Numbered from the stretch's first letter, positions 11,101 to 22,464 are shown. The stretch is 64,000 nt of DNA from Neckera pumila (GCA_963969595.1 OZ018411.1:7628501-7692500); one strand, 5' to 3'. Numbers and translations: made by a program. The notes: generated from the sequence alone by a model not told the origin.

Positions 11101-12107
11101 TCTGCGACCCTGCACGAATCTTCACCAACTACGGGTCCCGAGACTCGGAGTTTCGGGTGAACGTCAAGATCTTCCTCACCGCGGAGAAGTCGGGTGCCGA
11201 ACCTGTCGAGTCCAAGGGCATGGACGAGGTCAGCTTTGAATTACAAGAGAAAGGTGCGGACAACAACGACTTCGTAGACATTCCGACTGCCAACGGAAAC
11301 ACGGGTCACACCGGTCCGTGGAGAGGTGTGGAGAAAGGGGGCAGTGGGAGCAATCTCATGCTGTTCGCAGGCGTGACAGCTGCCGCGTGCCTCGGACTGA
11401 CGTTGTTTCTGGCGTTGTTCCGAGTGTATGTGTACCTTCCGAACACCGACATCGTGGAATACACGCATGAACTTGCTAATTACTACGACGTCAGTCTCTT
11501 CTTACTCACAATCGCCATCGCCGTCATCATCTTCGGCGGGGCGGTTGTGTACGGCGCCAAGCTTGGTTCGAAGTTCTTGTCCAAATCATCTACTGCGACG
11601 GATCAAAGCCGCGAGCTTCAGATGGTCCAAGACAAACTTCATGGTGCAGACATCGAGGAGACCGGGCGCCTGGAAACGCTTCTGGACCGCAGTACCATTG
11701 TCATCGGCAGGCGCCCCAACTTCACTGGTAAGATTAAATCCATGATCCCTTCTCGCCTGATCAAATGCATGAATATTATGACTGATAATCTTGATTAATC
11801 CTATATACGAGTTCGTCTTTTAGGGGTACTTATTCCTGTGCTGCATCATGTCAATGCTGCAGAAAGTGTCATTTTATTACTTGAAACTTACGTCCAAATT
11901 CTCATGTTGTGTGTGTTCGCAGAGGTGATGGGTGAGGTCCGTAACCTGAATGACAACTTCGGCGGGGCGGAAGTGGGAGTGTTGGTGTGCGGACCGGAGA
12001 CGCTAGCGTGCACTGTGGCCGAACTGTGTCGATCAATGAATTTCAGACAATTGTGGAGCAATAGTACCACCCAATTCCACTATCACTCCGTCACCTTCGA
12101 TCTTTGA
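8194..12107 (+). CDS. FRO: Ferric reductase oxidase (FRO), tandem copy 1, six exons
   Basis: Membrane ferric/cupric-chelate reductase that moves electrons from cytosolic NADPH through FAD and two hemes across a membrane. Exons by GT-AG and phase: 8194-8407, 9119-9209, 9376-9603, 9749-9983, 10323-11727, 11923-12107; total 2358 nt, 785 residues. Seen: N-terminal hydrophobic segment (24-44), further ones near 75-95 and 136-156, heme-type His pairs H226/H240 and H300/H313, FAD motif HPFS (388-391), NADPH motif GGIGVTP (468-474), two extra membrane segments (about 601-622, 647-666) usual in plant FROs, and CGPE (747-750) close to the C-terminus. Slightly longer than typical plant FROs (about 700-750). 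The ATG is shared by all three copies. Intron 5, if retained, adds 22 codons and removes the CGPE end. No targeting sequence is obvious, so plasma-membrane versus organelle location is open. Confidence 0.94.
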
Positions 12108-14415
12108 ATGAGCGACTGGAGTATATTCTGCTTCCTTCGCGCGGTACCATTTCTTTTAATGCCTGAGGATCCTGTGTACAGCATCATGGACCTGATCGAT
12201 CACAGCAACATAATTGTATGTGCACATGAGTGGGACCCACCTTACTTGGAGGTTCCATTGGCATGGATGAAGTTTTTGTGATGCTTGTAATGTGTGCACT
12301 GTCTCGTAGCAGGTTGTCACATGGCAGAGGTTCGGTTCCTTTTTTTGGTTCAAGCTGAGTCTTCCGTTCCTGAAATAGCTCAAAGGTTCACATGCTGATT
12401 TGAATAATTGGTAGCTATTCTCAAAACCGCATGTACAAATTCAAGTCATGAGGGTTTGTTTCAATTTTCAAAATCCCAGATTACTATCATCAGTGTTTTG
12501 CAGAGAAAACTTTAGCACTTGTGATCGTGATACCTAAATGTAAACTAGATGTATTTTAAGCTCTTCCAAAATGTTAAAATCTGTTTCACGCATAACATTA
12601 TTAAACGCGGAGGTGCCTCTCCCCAGGTGGAGAGATAATTCCCCCCTAGATCCCTGGGGGGAGAATTGAGTTATAATATATGTAATCTCATTGGCCAGGC
12701 TCAGAATGGTGGCGCTACTTTGTCAGACCTCCGTGCATATTACTGGCTGATTGAAAATGTGATTTGCTGGCATGACGCTGGGGCTCCATAACATTATTCA
12801 CCAGTGCTAGGGGGGCCCTTTTGCTCCCCCCCAAAGCCAGAAATCCCCAAATCCAGAAAAAAAACGAAGCTGGTTCCTTGACTGTGAGCTTCCCTTGTAC
12901 AGAGATTGGACCAACTCATCTCGCACCCAATTTGACGCAAACACAATCAGAGTGATCAACCAACCAGGTGCCTGGGATTATAACTAAAGTCCATCCCGAG
13001 GCATCCTAGAAGGCATTATCCCTTGCCAAGGAGGAAGGATATAGCCTAATAAACAATGTTATGTCCCCTTTCTGCGGAATCAAAAGGGTGATTGAAAATG
13101 TGATTTGCTGGCATGATGCTGGAGACTCGGGGACTCCCTTTTCTGCGGAATCAAAAGGGACCCCCCCAGGTCTGGTTAATAATGTTATGCTTACAATCCA
13201 AGAATGTGTACACTCTCCATAACATCTTGAAGAATTTAGTTGGGAATACATATTAAAAGTTCCACCAAAGAAATTCCATATACACGTTTGATTGAAAAAA
13301 GGTGAAAAAAGGTGAAGGAAGAAATGGTAAAAAGTATGATTAAAAATGGTATATTTTAAAAAACTTAGTTAACTTCTAAGTGCTTCAAGAAAACTAAAAT
13401 TGCTCTCATTCAATCTACAAGAGAAGCTTAATAGTTACAACAAATTTCCACAGATGAATTCATGAATTTAATATCAGATGAATTCATGAATATAATAAAA
13501 CTTGTGAAATCTACATTCTTTCTTCTAGTTCGTATGGTAAAACTGTTACATCAAATGTTCAACTTTAGTAAAACTTTTTGGTTACATCTGATGTCCAAAT
13601 CCAATGGAATTTATTGTGCAAATTCAATAAAACTTGTGAAATCTACATTGGGTGGTTGAAAGACCGACCTATTTTTGTAGCATTTTTCACAATTCTCACT
13701 TTTTATTAAAGAAGTATTGTATAATTAGAAAAAGAATTTAAAAAGAATATTAAAAAAATGTTTAGTGTATAAACCTTTAAGAAGAAGGTACTCTACAAAA
13801 ACAATTTAAAAAAAAATGTTTAGGGTATAAACCTTTAAAATGAAGGTACCTTAGGAAGGAAAAACATAGAAAAAGTTTCTAAGTAAGTGAATTAGCAAAA
13901 ATCTCATGAAAAGCTTAAAATCTCAAAAAAATAGATACTTCAACATTTTAAGTTGTAAAAAATAGGAAGATTAATTTTATAAAAAACTAAAAATTGGCCA
14001 TAATTTGAGAGAATTTTATGATGAAGACATTTTGCCAAACAATTGATCTTAAAACCATCTTCAATGTTCAAAAATTTGCTCGCAAAGGAGCCTTATTAGC
14101 ACACATGTGGAGGATATAAAATAAAATGTTTTTTAATTTCCTTTGATAGAAACTTGACTTCCTACCATAGAAATAGACCACAAAAATTTCAGCTCTAGAT
14201 CATTAATTTTAAGTACTCCCTAGTACCAAAAATCCCTATATCACAAAGTGTGACAAATTAGCTAAATTTAAATTTAAATATAAAATGATTTTTGAATTTT
14301 AAAAAAAAATAAGGGATTTGAATACTAATATACTATCAAGTTAGCCATCTCCAATAAAAATTTCAAATTAATTGGATTCATGCTTCAAAAATTATGGCTG
14401 ATGACAACTCTGTCA
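12108..14415 (+). repeat. Duplicated 3' flank of FRO copy 1
   Basis: No gene. Collinear with 36680-38040 downstream of copy 2: the GAGCGACTGGAGTATATTCT start, CTCCATAACAT, AAAAAGTATGATTAAAAATG and AACCTTTAAGAAGAAGGTA blocks. The continuation after 13925 matches 40.9-42.2 kb. Holds the inserted MITE 12590-13190 and a locally repeated motif ATAAAACTTGTGAAATCTAC (about 13490-13650, again at 14440-14770). Confidence 0.65.
12590..13190 (+). mobile_element. Composite MITE in the FRO copy 1 3' flank
   Basis: Outer inverted ends GCATAACATTATTAAAC and TTAATAATGTTATGC. Further copies of the end motif lie inside (ATAACATTATTCACCAG near 12789, AACAATGTTATG near 13051), and GATTGAAAATGTGATTTGCT is repeated at 12751 and 13090. 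Absent from the equivalent place after copy 2, which gives the empty site. Two elements nested or in tandem is the likely reading. Confidence 0.6.
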
Positions 14416-15635
14416 TTCCAAGTGTGACGCAAATCAATACCGGTCTTTCTTACAATCACCCCACTCTCTCTTCTAGTTCTCTCTTCTAGTCTAAATTTAA
14501 TAAAATTTATTGTGAAATGTACGCTCTCTTTTCTAGTTTGTTTGATAAAATTGTCACATCCAATATCTGAATTCACTAAAACCTATTGGTTGACATTTGA
14601 TGTCTGAATCAATAAAACTTGTGAAATCTACACTCTCTCTTCTTGTTCTCTCTTCTTGTTTGTATAATAAAATTTTCAAATCAATCCTAGATGTTTATTA
14701 CATCCAATGTCCAAACTCAATACAACTTAATTATTGTAAAATCTATGCTCTCTCTTCTAGTTCTCTAGAATAGAAATATTTTTGTTGCATTTTCTGTTAT
14801 GATCCCTTCTCAATTTTGAAAGGTTAATTTCAGCATTTTAACCTGTTCAATGCATATTAGAATGCAAAATGGATGTTTATAGAGTCCAAGTCAGAATTGA
14901 AGTGTTGGTAAGTGGGCAGGTTACTAACTAGGACTCTAGGAGATGTCACATGAATGTGACTATTAGGAAAAAATTGAACCTCAAAAGAGGCCACTTCATA
15001 ATGCAAAAATTTGGGTGGAAAGAGCCTTTTCAGCTCATTAATTAGGCCAAGAATTCTATGATGAATTCAAAAAAATTTCATCATTATTTAATCCATCTCC
15101 ATGATCTCATAAATTAGTGAGTGGGAAAAGCCTTCTTAATTCACTAATTGTCCAAGAATTGCATGATGAACTCAAAAAATCGTCATCATTACCCAATCAT
15201 TGTTAAGATATCATAAATCTCATGATGGCTTCTTTTTGGAGGATGGAGTGCATGCCAAGTGGTGGTTGTAATGAAAATGTGGTCGCTCTCATTCTCATGC
15301 AATTAGTATAAAAATTGGTAAGAAAACTCACAGCCACTTTTGGGGTTCAATTTTTTCCTAATTGAGTGAAGGAGTAGTAGGTTGACTAGGTTCAATATCT
15401 TTAAAAGTGAGTCAGTGAGTCAGTGAATCAGTGAGTGAGTCTTGTGAATTGTGGTTTCCATGTGATTTGTGAGGAATTGAAAAGGCATCAGGGTAGATAT
15501 TTTGTTGGCCTTGATTTTTGATTTTTTGTCACCCATTATTGAGAGTGTTAGTGCGAGTCCCAGCCTCAAGTCGATTGTGTATTTTTTTTCTTTTGTATGA
15601 TGAGTGAGTGAATGATATGGTGTTATAGAAGTTGT
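14416..15635. other. AT-rich, no gene seen
   Basis: Repeated CTCTCTCTTCTAGTTCTCT and AATAAAACTTGTGAAATCTA motifs to 14770; GAGTCAGTGAG microrepeats near 15410-15440. Otherwise nothing recognised. Confidence 0.55.
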
Positions 15636-16090
15636 CATTAGAGAAAATTTCAAGCCTTTGGAAGGCTACTCCATAGCCATCCAAGGTATCCTAAAATTTG
15701 GTTTTGGGGGGCTGAAAAAATCATTTCCCCCCTACTCCTGCCCACTTGAAATTGCAATGGCAATTGGCACAGAAATTGAGTTTTAAGAGTTTAAATTTTT
15801 TTCAAAAATAAATAAATAACAATCATCATCATTATCATAATAATAATAATAAAAATAAAAATAAAAAAAAAAATAATAATAATAATAATAATAATAAAAT
15901 AATAATCTTAAAAAAAGATTATGAAAATAAAATAAAATAAAATAAAAATCTCAAAATCTGACTTTTTCGGTGAGATTTAGCTTGGCTGACTATTCATTGT
16001 AGCACTTTTCCAGAGTATTAGACTAAGCTTTGGAATAGCTTGGTTTGTCATTCTGGAGCAACCCTTTTGAGGGTTGAAATTTTTTGTAAT
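15636..16090 (+). repeat. MITE family B, copy 2
   Basis: Starts CATTAGAGAAAATTTCAAGC and ends AAATTTTTTGTAATC. The interior has the shared CCCTACTCCTGCC / GGCAATTGGCACAG motifs and a long (TAA/TAAA)n tract at about 15800-15950. Confidence 0.5.
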
Positions 16091-16227
16091 CAATGGAAGT
16101 TGGTAGGAAGTTAAAATGCTAATGGGTGTAGTAGTGAAAGTTATTGAGTGCTAATTGGTTGTAAGATGTGGTGATGAATTGTGGAGTAGTACTATAGTTG
16201 TGTATAGTTGGATGAGGAATCAATTAA

Positions 16228-17981
16228 CCTCTAAAGCACTAAACATGCTTTTTTGAAAACATAGCATTTTGGGGCAGCTCACTATAAGTGGAATTTTCAT
16301 TTTTTTTCTTTCAAATTTTCAAACAACATTTGCTCGAGGAGTAGCATATGACCGTTGTTTTAGGATGTCCTTAGATCATGTAGGGTGATTGTGCATTCAC
16401 CTTGCATTACCAGAAGCAGGTTGTACACAATCATTTCAGGGATTTGGAAGGTACATTGAAGCATAAAAAAAGTTGGGACTACCACATTAAAAAATGGAAA
16501 GTTTAAACACCTCATGCCAAAAAATGGATCTTCTAATACAATCTAGAATAATGAGGGTTTGTAGGAGGACAAAGTATCTTATAATGATAGTGGTCAATTT
16601 GAAATAGTCATAGTGACCCTTTTAGTCTCACTATTACTTCATTATTAGATAAAGTAGATCACATGAAGAGGTGTTACAGTGCAAAACCTACCTCTAGTTT
16701 AAATCTAAGTTATTCAGTATCCCGCTGAGAAGCACTTGCTTGACTTCATTAGAACTAAAACTCAGAAAATGACTGAAGACATCTTTTGTATATTGTAGAT
16801 TGCAAATGACTGTGAACACAAAATATAAAGGCTTGCAATTCGCCCATTGTCCTCGCTTTCCCAAAGCGTTTATTGCCATTTTTTTAAGTAAAGGCAACTG
16901 CAGTTTGGAAACAAAGAAATTGGAAGCATATATTGCTGAGTCTTTGGCTCCACCCCTGAATTCAAACAAACTATACAACCAAAACCCTGGTGAGGTACCA
17001 TGGTCACCCGATGAATGTGTGCATTTAGAGGCACAGCAGAAGCACAATTGTTTGCTTGTTTTGTAGAGGAAGCCTTTGGATTCAGCCGAATCAGTTTTCC
17101 TGCTTAGATTTTGGGGTGGTTGTCTACAAAAGAGAGAACAAGGTAGGCAAAAACTAAATCTATACATGCCTCTCTGCTGAATAGTCTCCGTTGGTGAATT
17201 CAATTCACATTGTAGAAGTTGAAAGCCAGCAGCTTCCAAAACTAGAATTTCAACTTTTGAGCAGTTCCCCTTTTCATTGGCAAAATTGAAGGAATGGATG
17301 GATGGAACGGCATCCATTTTTGTTTTGTTCCCTTCAATGTTGTCATTGCAAACGAAGAACTCCATCCTATCATTTTGGTTCTTTTTGTAATTCACCATTG
17401 TACCTGTATATATGGGTGCTGCCGTGGCAATGTTGTTCTGGACAATCTTTGCAATGCAGTTTTTCTTTGATGTTGCCTAAAGTGCAAAGCAAGCCTTTGC
17501 GGATGCTTTTGGAAGTCTTGCTATGTGCCATTGCATTTCGTCACAGTCACTCTCTTGAATTGCTGTCGCATGTGATGACAATTTGATTCTCCATACCTAC
17601 TTCTATTTAACAATTCTTTTAATAATGTATTAAGCTTTTTTGGATTTTTTTCCCCTAGACTCTCAACTCAATGTCCACCATAAAGATTTAAAGCTCAAAA
17701 CTTTTTTGTGCAAAACATTTAAGTTAAAAATGTTCAAAGTCATAAAATCTAGTCCCGCAATGTACTGAAAAATTTGTTTTTTCCACTTTAAACGTAGATA
17801 TCTTGCAATCTGTGCGGTCATAAATTCTGAAATTTCTTCCACACATTTTCATACTATTTAGGTGTAAGATCCTACGGTTAGATGTTCAAAAAAAACAATT
17901 TTCAATTTTTTTTACTCTTTGCTATAAAAATGGTAGTTTTGGGTGTTTTTTGGCAAAAAAATGGCCTAGGTCCTTTAGGGG
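16228..17981 (+). mobile_element. piggyBac-like element, degenerate, TTAA-flanked
   Basis: Flanked by TTAA on both sides (16224-16227 and 17982-17985). Left end reads CCTCTAAAGCAC and right end CCTTTAGGGG, an inverted pair. The first ~130 bp match the left end of the element at 25884, and the last ~400 bp match the right part of the element at 24254-25167 (about 85-90% by eye). Between these shared ends lies the transposase remnant at 16640-17160. It therefore joins the short non-coding TTAA elements of this window to a piggyBac source. TTAA target duplication and CCY-starting ends are hallmarks of the superfamily. Confidence 0.65.
16640..17160 (+). pseudogene. Decayed piggyBac transposase C-terminal part inside a TTAA element
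   Basis: Within the TTAA-flanked element 16228-17981 the plus strand, read across stops, gives KVDHMKRCYSAKPTS (16652 on), matching the third catalytic Asp region (GGVDxxDxxxxYS) of piggyBac transposases. A block WLKTSFVYCRLQMTV.NTKYKG follows that lines up with WWHRIFAFQLDTTVVNMYILYKG of the pseudogene at 61-63 kb. Next come LEAYIAESLAPP and HLEAQQKHNC, resembling the usual linker to the Cys-rich C-terminal finger. Possible finger remnants continue to about 17400 (QCCHCKRRTPSYHFG). Several stops and probable indels are present. The longer open frame on the minus strand here (16694-17398) is an antisense shadow. Confidence 0.55.
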
Positions 17982-18248
17982 TTAACTTGTATACTAAAAG
18001 TAAATACTTATATAGTGTCAAGTGTTGAGAAATTAGTATGAGGCAACCTAATTTCACTATTTTGTATAGTGATTCTAATCATGCATTATTTGAACATCAA
18101 GAATGGAAACCACTATGGTAATCCCTAGGCAATTTTCAGTGAATACATTCCTATTCCATGCTTTCTTGGCTATATACAAACATACATGACACCACGGTTC
18201 CTAAGTGGAAGGGACCTTCCACCTAAATCACTGTTAGTTTTGCTCTTG

Positions 18249-18410
18249 CTACACTGAATAGGGGTATTAAGGGGCCCTCTACTAATTAATCAACATTCCA
18301 CACTATATAAATATCTACTTTGAGTTGTACATCTTGCCTCAAATATGTATAGTTTCTAAAGAATGGTCCCTTCAATTATTTGGTCCCCTTAATATCCCTA
18401 TTCAGTGTAG
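18249..18410. mobile_element. Tc1/mariner-like MITE with TA duplication
   Basis: 162 bp. Inverted ends CACTGAATAGGGGTATTAAG and TAATATCCCTATTCAGTG lie directly inside TA dinucleotides (18250-18251 and 18408-18409). Non-coding. Confidence 0.6.
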
Positions 18411-19010
18411 TATGCTTTAGTTCTGGTTCCATTGTGATCCTCACTTTATTAGTTTTCCTGGGGATTAGTTCCAACCTATTCCCTACTTCCAAGCACACCT
18501 GCACAGCGCATGGGCATGCACAGGTCTTTTTCCCAGGCAACAAGACAAAAACGTAAAGTAACACCTCCAAGGAAGCAAATAACAAACCAGCCCTTCTGTT
18601 ATTATAAGTTGGTGTTGCCTTTTTTTTTTTTTTTTTAGTTGGTGTTGCCTTAACAGCAATTTCGACATTGACAATTTCGACTCCTTGCAGATGCTCGATG
18701 CGCCATGATTTCCCCTTGTCGTCCTTCGGTCGTTCTTCCTTCGATCTGCTCATGGCTTTCTTCCCTTGGATTGATCGCTGGTTGCTGTTTTCCTGGCATG
18801 GGATTCTCCCCGCTTGCTGCCATTCCGTCGATTCTCAACCCTTGGTCCGCGCAATTGGCTGCGTCCTCTCTCTCTGGCTCCTGAGATTCAGCTCAGCTCC
18901 TGGTTGGCCCGCACTGAGGAATTCGGGCTGTTCAGCTGCTCGCCCTTGTTGATGAATAGTGGGCGTTGTCCGTCCTTTGCCGGCTGGATCCCCAGCTTCA
19001 CCCCGGTCGG
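18411..19010. other. GC-richer stretch without a supported gene
   Basis: Direct repeat AGTTGGTGTTGCCTT at 18606 and 18638 around a poly(T) run. Overlapping open frames on both strands to 19026 show no recognisable domain. A remnant exon cannot be excluded. Confidence 0.4.
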
Positions 19011-19258
19011 GCTTATAGTTGTATGACGAGCCTCTTGCGGAGGTAAAACCCAGGGTGAATGTAAAAAAAAGAATCCCCTATTTTGTGCTGTCTTTGTTCA
19101 ATTGTTAACACCTCTCCTAGCTAATATGGGGCTTCTGATTGCAAATATGAACTCATAATTTGCAAAAAATATTCAGGGGTAGCAAATATATCGTTCTTGC
19201 GTTTTCCCCAAGGATAAAACGGGTGGGCAAAATAGCCTCTCGTCATACAACTATAAGC
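19011..19258. mobile_element. MITE with 20-bp perfect terminal inverted repeats
   Basis: GCTTATAGTTGTATGACGAG at 19011-19030 and its exact complement at 19239-19258. 248 bp, non-coding. No target duplication recognised. A fragment lies at 4697. Confidence 0.65.
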
Positions 19259-19475
19259 TTGATCCTTCATCCCTGCGAACTCCCTTGCCGTGAATTCCTT
19301 GTCGTCGCTTGAGATTTGCCTAGCTCCCCGGGATTCAATTCCTTTGCAAATTATCCCCTGAGAGTTTGGAGTCTTCTTGCCCCATTCCTTAGCTATTACA
19401 GGATTGGTTTCTTCCTAAGAGCATGTGCACTGCAGACGAAAACATGAATGTTGGAAGACGGTACTTTTGGTGAAG

Positions 19476-19799
19476 GGTAACGACCGAGTGGAGAGGTCTT
19501 AGAGCGCGTTTACATGAGGCCTGGAGGAGGTCTAGAATTGGACCTCTAGGCCTCTAGCGTTGTAAAAGGTGTATAGCGCTAGAGGTCCTGGACATCTGGC
19601 TGAACCCTCTTTCCTGGGTTGTTCATTTTCAAGTAGATTTCTGAGATTTGCAAAACCCTGCCCTTGGGCACCCTAGATGGGGCCTCCAGATCTAGCTCCC
19701 TATGGAAAAGGAGCCTTACTCAAATGACGGACTCATTGAGGCCGGCAAATTGAGGGTGGGTCCTTCATTTGAGTAAGACCTCTCCACAAAGTCGTTGCC
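19476..19799. mobile_element. Inverted-repeat element
   Basis: GGTAACGACCGAGTGGAGAG at the left pairs with CTCTCCACAAAGTCGTTGCC at the right. An inner pair TTACTCAAATGA / TCATTTGAGTAA flanks 19710-19775. Non-coding. Confidence 0.5.
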
Positions 19800-20399
19800 C
19801 AGTGTAAAAATGCATTAATGACCATTTCTTTTATCAGAGTATTTCTTTATCGGTTTTTTATCGCTCACACCTTTCTGTGTTGTAAACTTGTCAATTTTGC
19901 AAGTATCATGAAAGAGCATTTTTAGAGGAAAAATATTGAAAGCAACAAACATATTAGAAGCCAAAATTAGTGAATGAGTGACAACTTCATATATTAGTGC
20001 TAGCATTCGGATTTGAACCGGTGTGGTTGATTAGTCCAGTTTGTACTATGCTACTCAATGCGGAAAAAAATGAATTGATAAAAGCAAAAGAATTTTTTTG
20101 AATGTAAGGCGGTTTGACACGCCATGTAACATTAGAAGAAAATAAGAGGTTCTGTGACTGCAAAGAGCAACTGCTTTTTGAGTTGTATGACTCATTTGCA
20201 ACTGGTGCTAATTTGGAGACTATAGTTGTAGTAGACAAGTCGCATGTCAAATTTGTAGTTGCAAAATCTCAAGAATCCAACAGCCTATTTGGAACTTCAT
20301 CGATGAACTTTTTTGACATAGTCACTAATGTGCAACTCATTTGTAACTCATTTATAATTTGTAGAATTTGTAGATTTTGAACTTTTAATCTCAATGATT
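19800..20399. other. No supported gene
   Basis: Opposed open frames at 19987-20250 and 20114-20380 show no recognisable domain. Confidence 0.45.
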
Positions 20400-20762
20400 T
20401 ATAGATTTCAGATTTTTAAATGTAGTTATTTCTTAGACTTTAGAATTTCAAATCTAGCTATTTTTTAGATTTTAGGATTTCAAACCTAGCTTTTTTTAGA
20501 CTTTAAAATTTCAAATCTAATATTTTGTTAGATTTCAAAAGTTGAAATATTGGTTTTTTGTAGATTTCACTGGTTTAATAGTTTCACAGGTTTTGAAATT
20601 TCTTGGATTTCACAATATGTAAATTTCTACAAATTGTAGAAATTTACATATTGTAGAAATCTACATATTGTAGAAATCTACATATTGTAGAAATCTACAT
20701 ATTATAGAAATCTACATATTGTAGAAATCTATAAAATGTAGAAATCTACACATTGTAGAAAT
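20400..20762. repeat. Palindromic 17-bp tandem repeat and diverged relatives
   Basis: From 20646 the unit ACATATTGTAGAAATCT repeats about seven times with few changes, preceded by its own inverse (20618-20645). 20400-20600 holds older units based on AGATTT/AAATCT. The strand can fold on itself throughout. Confidence 0.7.
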
Positions 20763-20879
20763 CTTAAAACTCTATCAAAAGAATTTATTACATAAGTGTA
20801 CAACAACTTACAAGTCTTATAAGTCTAATCTAATGGTACTCTTGACAATTGATATGGGACAACTTATATAAGACAATCT

Positions 20880-21015
20880 AGAAATAACTACTAAACAACT
20901 ACAAAACGACTAGAATACAACTAGGCTACAACTACAAAACAACTAGGAAACAACTATTGTCATTTTATAGTTGCAATCGTTTCCTAGTCGTATTCTAGTT
21001 GTTTTTTAGTTGTTT
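20880..21015. repeat. Inverted repeat of ACAACTA motifs
   Basis: ACGACTAGAATACAACTAG (20918 on) faces CTAGTCGTATTCTAGTTG (20984 on). Multiple ACAACTA on the left and TAGTTGT on the right. Confidence 0.55.
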
Positions 21016-21852
21016 TTTGTGATTGCATATTGACATGGTGGGTTCCACAGAGTGTAGAGTTCTCAACATCAACAACTGTGATGAATATTGGATGGAAAAT
21101 AGCTCACATTCATTTTAGATTTGAACTTAAGTACAATTTGTAATTCTATACTCCATTCTACGACTGCTTTGCAACTACCGCAACTAAAACAATATATAAC
21201 ACTTCAATTTACGACTACTTTGCAACTAAAACAATGTGCTGATGATGTAAAACAATGTCGCAAAACAATGAAGTAAGATTTGGTGCAAATAGAGAGGACT
21301 GTAGTTGCAAGATAGTTGTATTGGACACTTAGTTGCAGTTAGCCGGTTGTGGCGGACACGTTTTTCTTCTAGTGTAAGGCGCCATTTGCTCCTTCACCAA
21401 AGTCACAGCCGGGTCTTTACGATTCCATTGCATCAATGCAAAAAGCTTTGGATTGATTTTCTTAGGCAACGCTACAAGGCTCTGTCGATGCCATTTTTGC
21501 CCATGTAAAAGCTCTTGTAGCGCTTCAACCCTTTGACAAAGGAATCAATCTCTTTCATGATGTCATTGATGATGTAAAACGAATTGGATAAGATATTGTC
21601 AAGAGGTGTTGCATGATTTGCACTTCAATTGTTTTTGTAAAAGAAAAGACAGAATGGCAACTCGCTCGCGACATCACTTTGTGAAAACCATTCTCATATT
21701 CTTTTCTCCATTGATACTTTGGAGCTACTCTTAATAAATCACTGTCATCAAGATTGTTGTTCCATGAGTTGCTGTCTTTTGTGTACTAGACTTTTTGATT
21801 TGTACTTTCTTGGTATTATTAGAATTCTGCTTAAAAAAATAAAAAAATAGCT

Positions 21853-22120
21853 CACTATAAGAAACTCCGTTTTAGGTGACGAGCCCTAATTTTTATGACG
21901 GATTTTAGGTGATGTCAATGTTGACAACCCAAAATTTTTATGTCAACAAAAATGTGCAACATAACATCAATATTGACAATCCAATGTTTTTATGTCAACA
22001 TTGATGTTATGGTGGACATTTTTGCTAACACAAAAATTTTAGGTTGTCAATATTGACATCACCTAAAATCCATCATAAAAAATTAAGACTTGTCACCTAA
22101 AATAAGGATTTTTTATAGTG
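21853..22120. mobile_element. CACTA-like MITE, copy 1
   Basis: 268 bp. Begins CACTATAAGAAACTCCGTTT and ends in the inverse TTTTTTATAGTG, with long inverted arms (TTTTAGGTGACGAG / CTTGTCACCTAAAA). Flanks GCT and GGT, a possible 3-bp duplication with one change. Same family as 59872-60142. Confidence 0.65.
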
Positions 22121-22272
22121 GGTAGTCAAGTAAAGTAGTCTATATGTATTTAGATTCTCTATCTGTGCACTTATAACTATTATAAACTGATTAAAATATT
22201 TGAATATTTCTTATGTAATGATGATATAAACAGAAACTGTCTTAAATACTTGCATCCATGAGCATATACATT

Positions 22273-22464
22273 GATATAACGGATATTCCGTCAAAGTGGC
22301 GATGTTCTTCTGCCATTTTTCCATCTATTTTCTAAGACTGGTATAGATTTCAGACCACATGGTCTAAAGTCTATGACTAGTTTACATTTTAGACTACACG
22401 GTCTAAACCTATAACTGCCAAGTTTGTGGAATATTGCCATTCTAACAAAATATCCGTTATATTC
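22273..22464. mobile_element. Small MITE
   Basis: Ends GATATAACGGATATTCCG and AAATATCCGTTATATTC are inverted. 192 bp, with repeated GGTCTAAA motifs inside. Confidence 0.5.

Noticed and set aside
11838..12107. 89-codon frame as a separate small gene
   Set aside because: It is FRO exon 6 read back into intron 5; the phase and CGPE motif place it in FRO.
16694..17398. 234-codon open frame on the minus strand
   Set aside because: Antisense to the decayed piggyBac transposase remnant. The plus strand carries the recognisable motifs.
18376..19026. Several overlapping frames on both strands in a GC-richer patch
   Set aside because: No domain, no splice pattern and no conservation evidence.
20114..20380. 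88-codon frame
   Set aside because: No recognisable domain, opposed by a similar-length frame on the other strand, next to repeat tracts.
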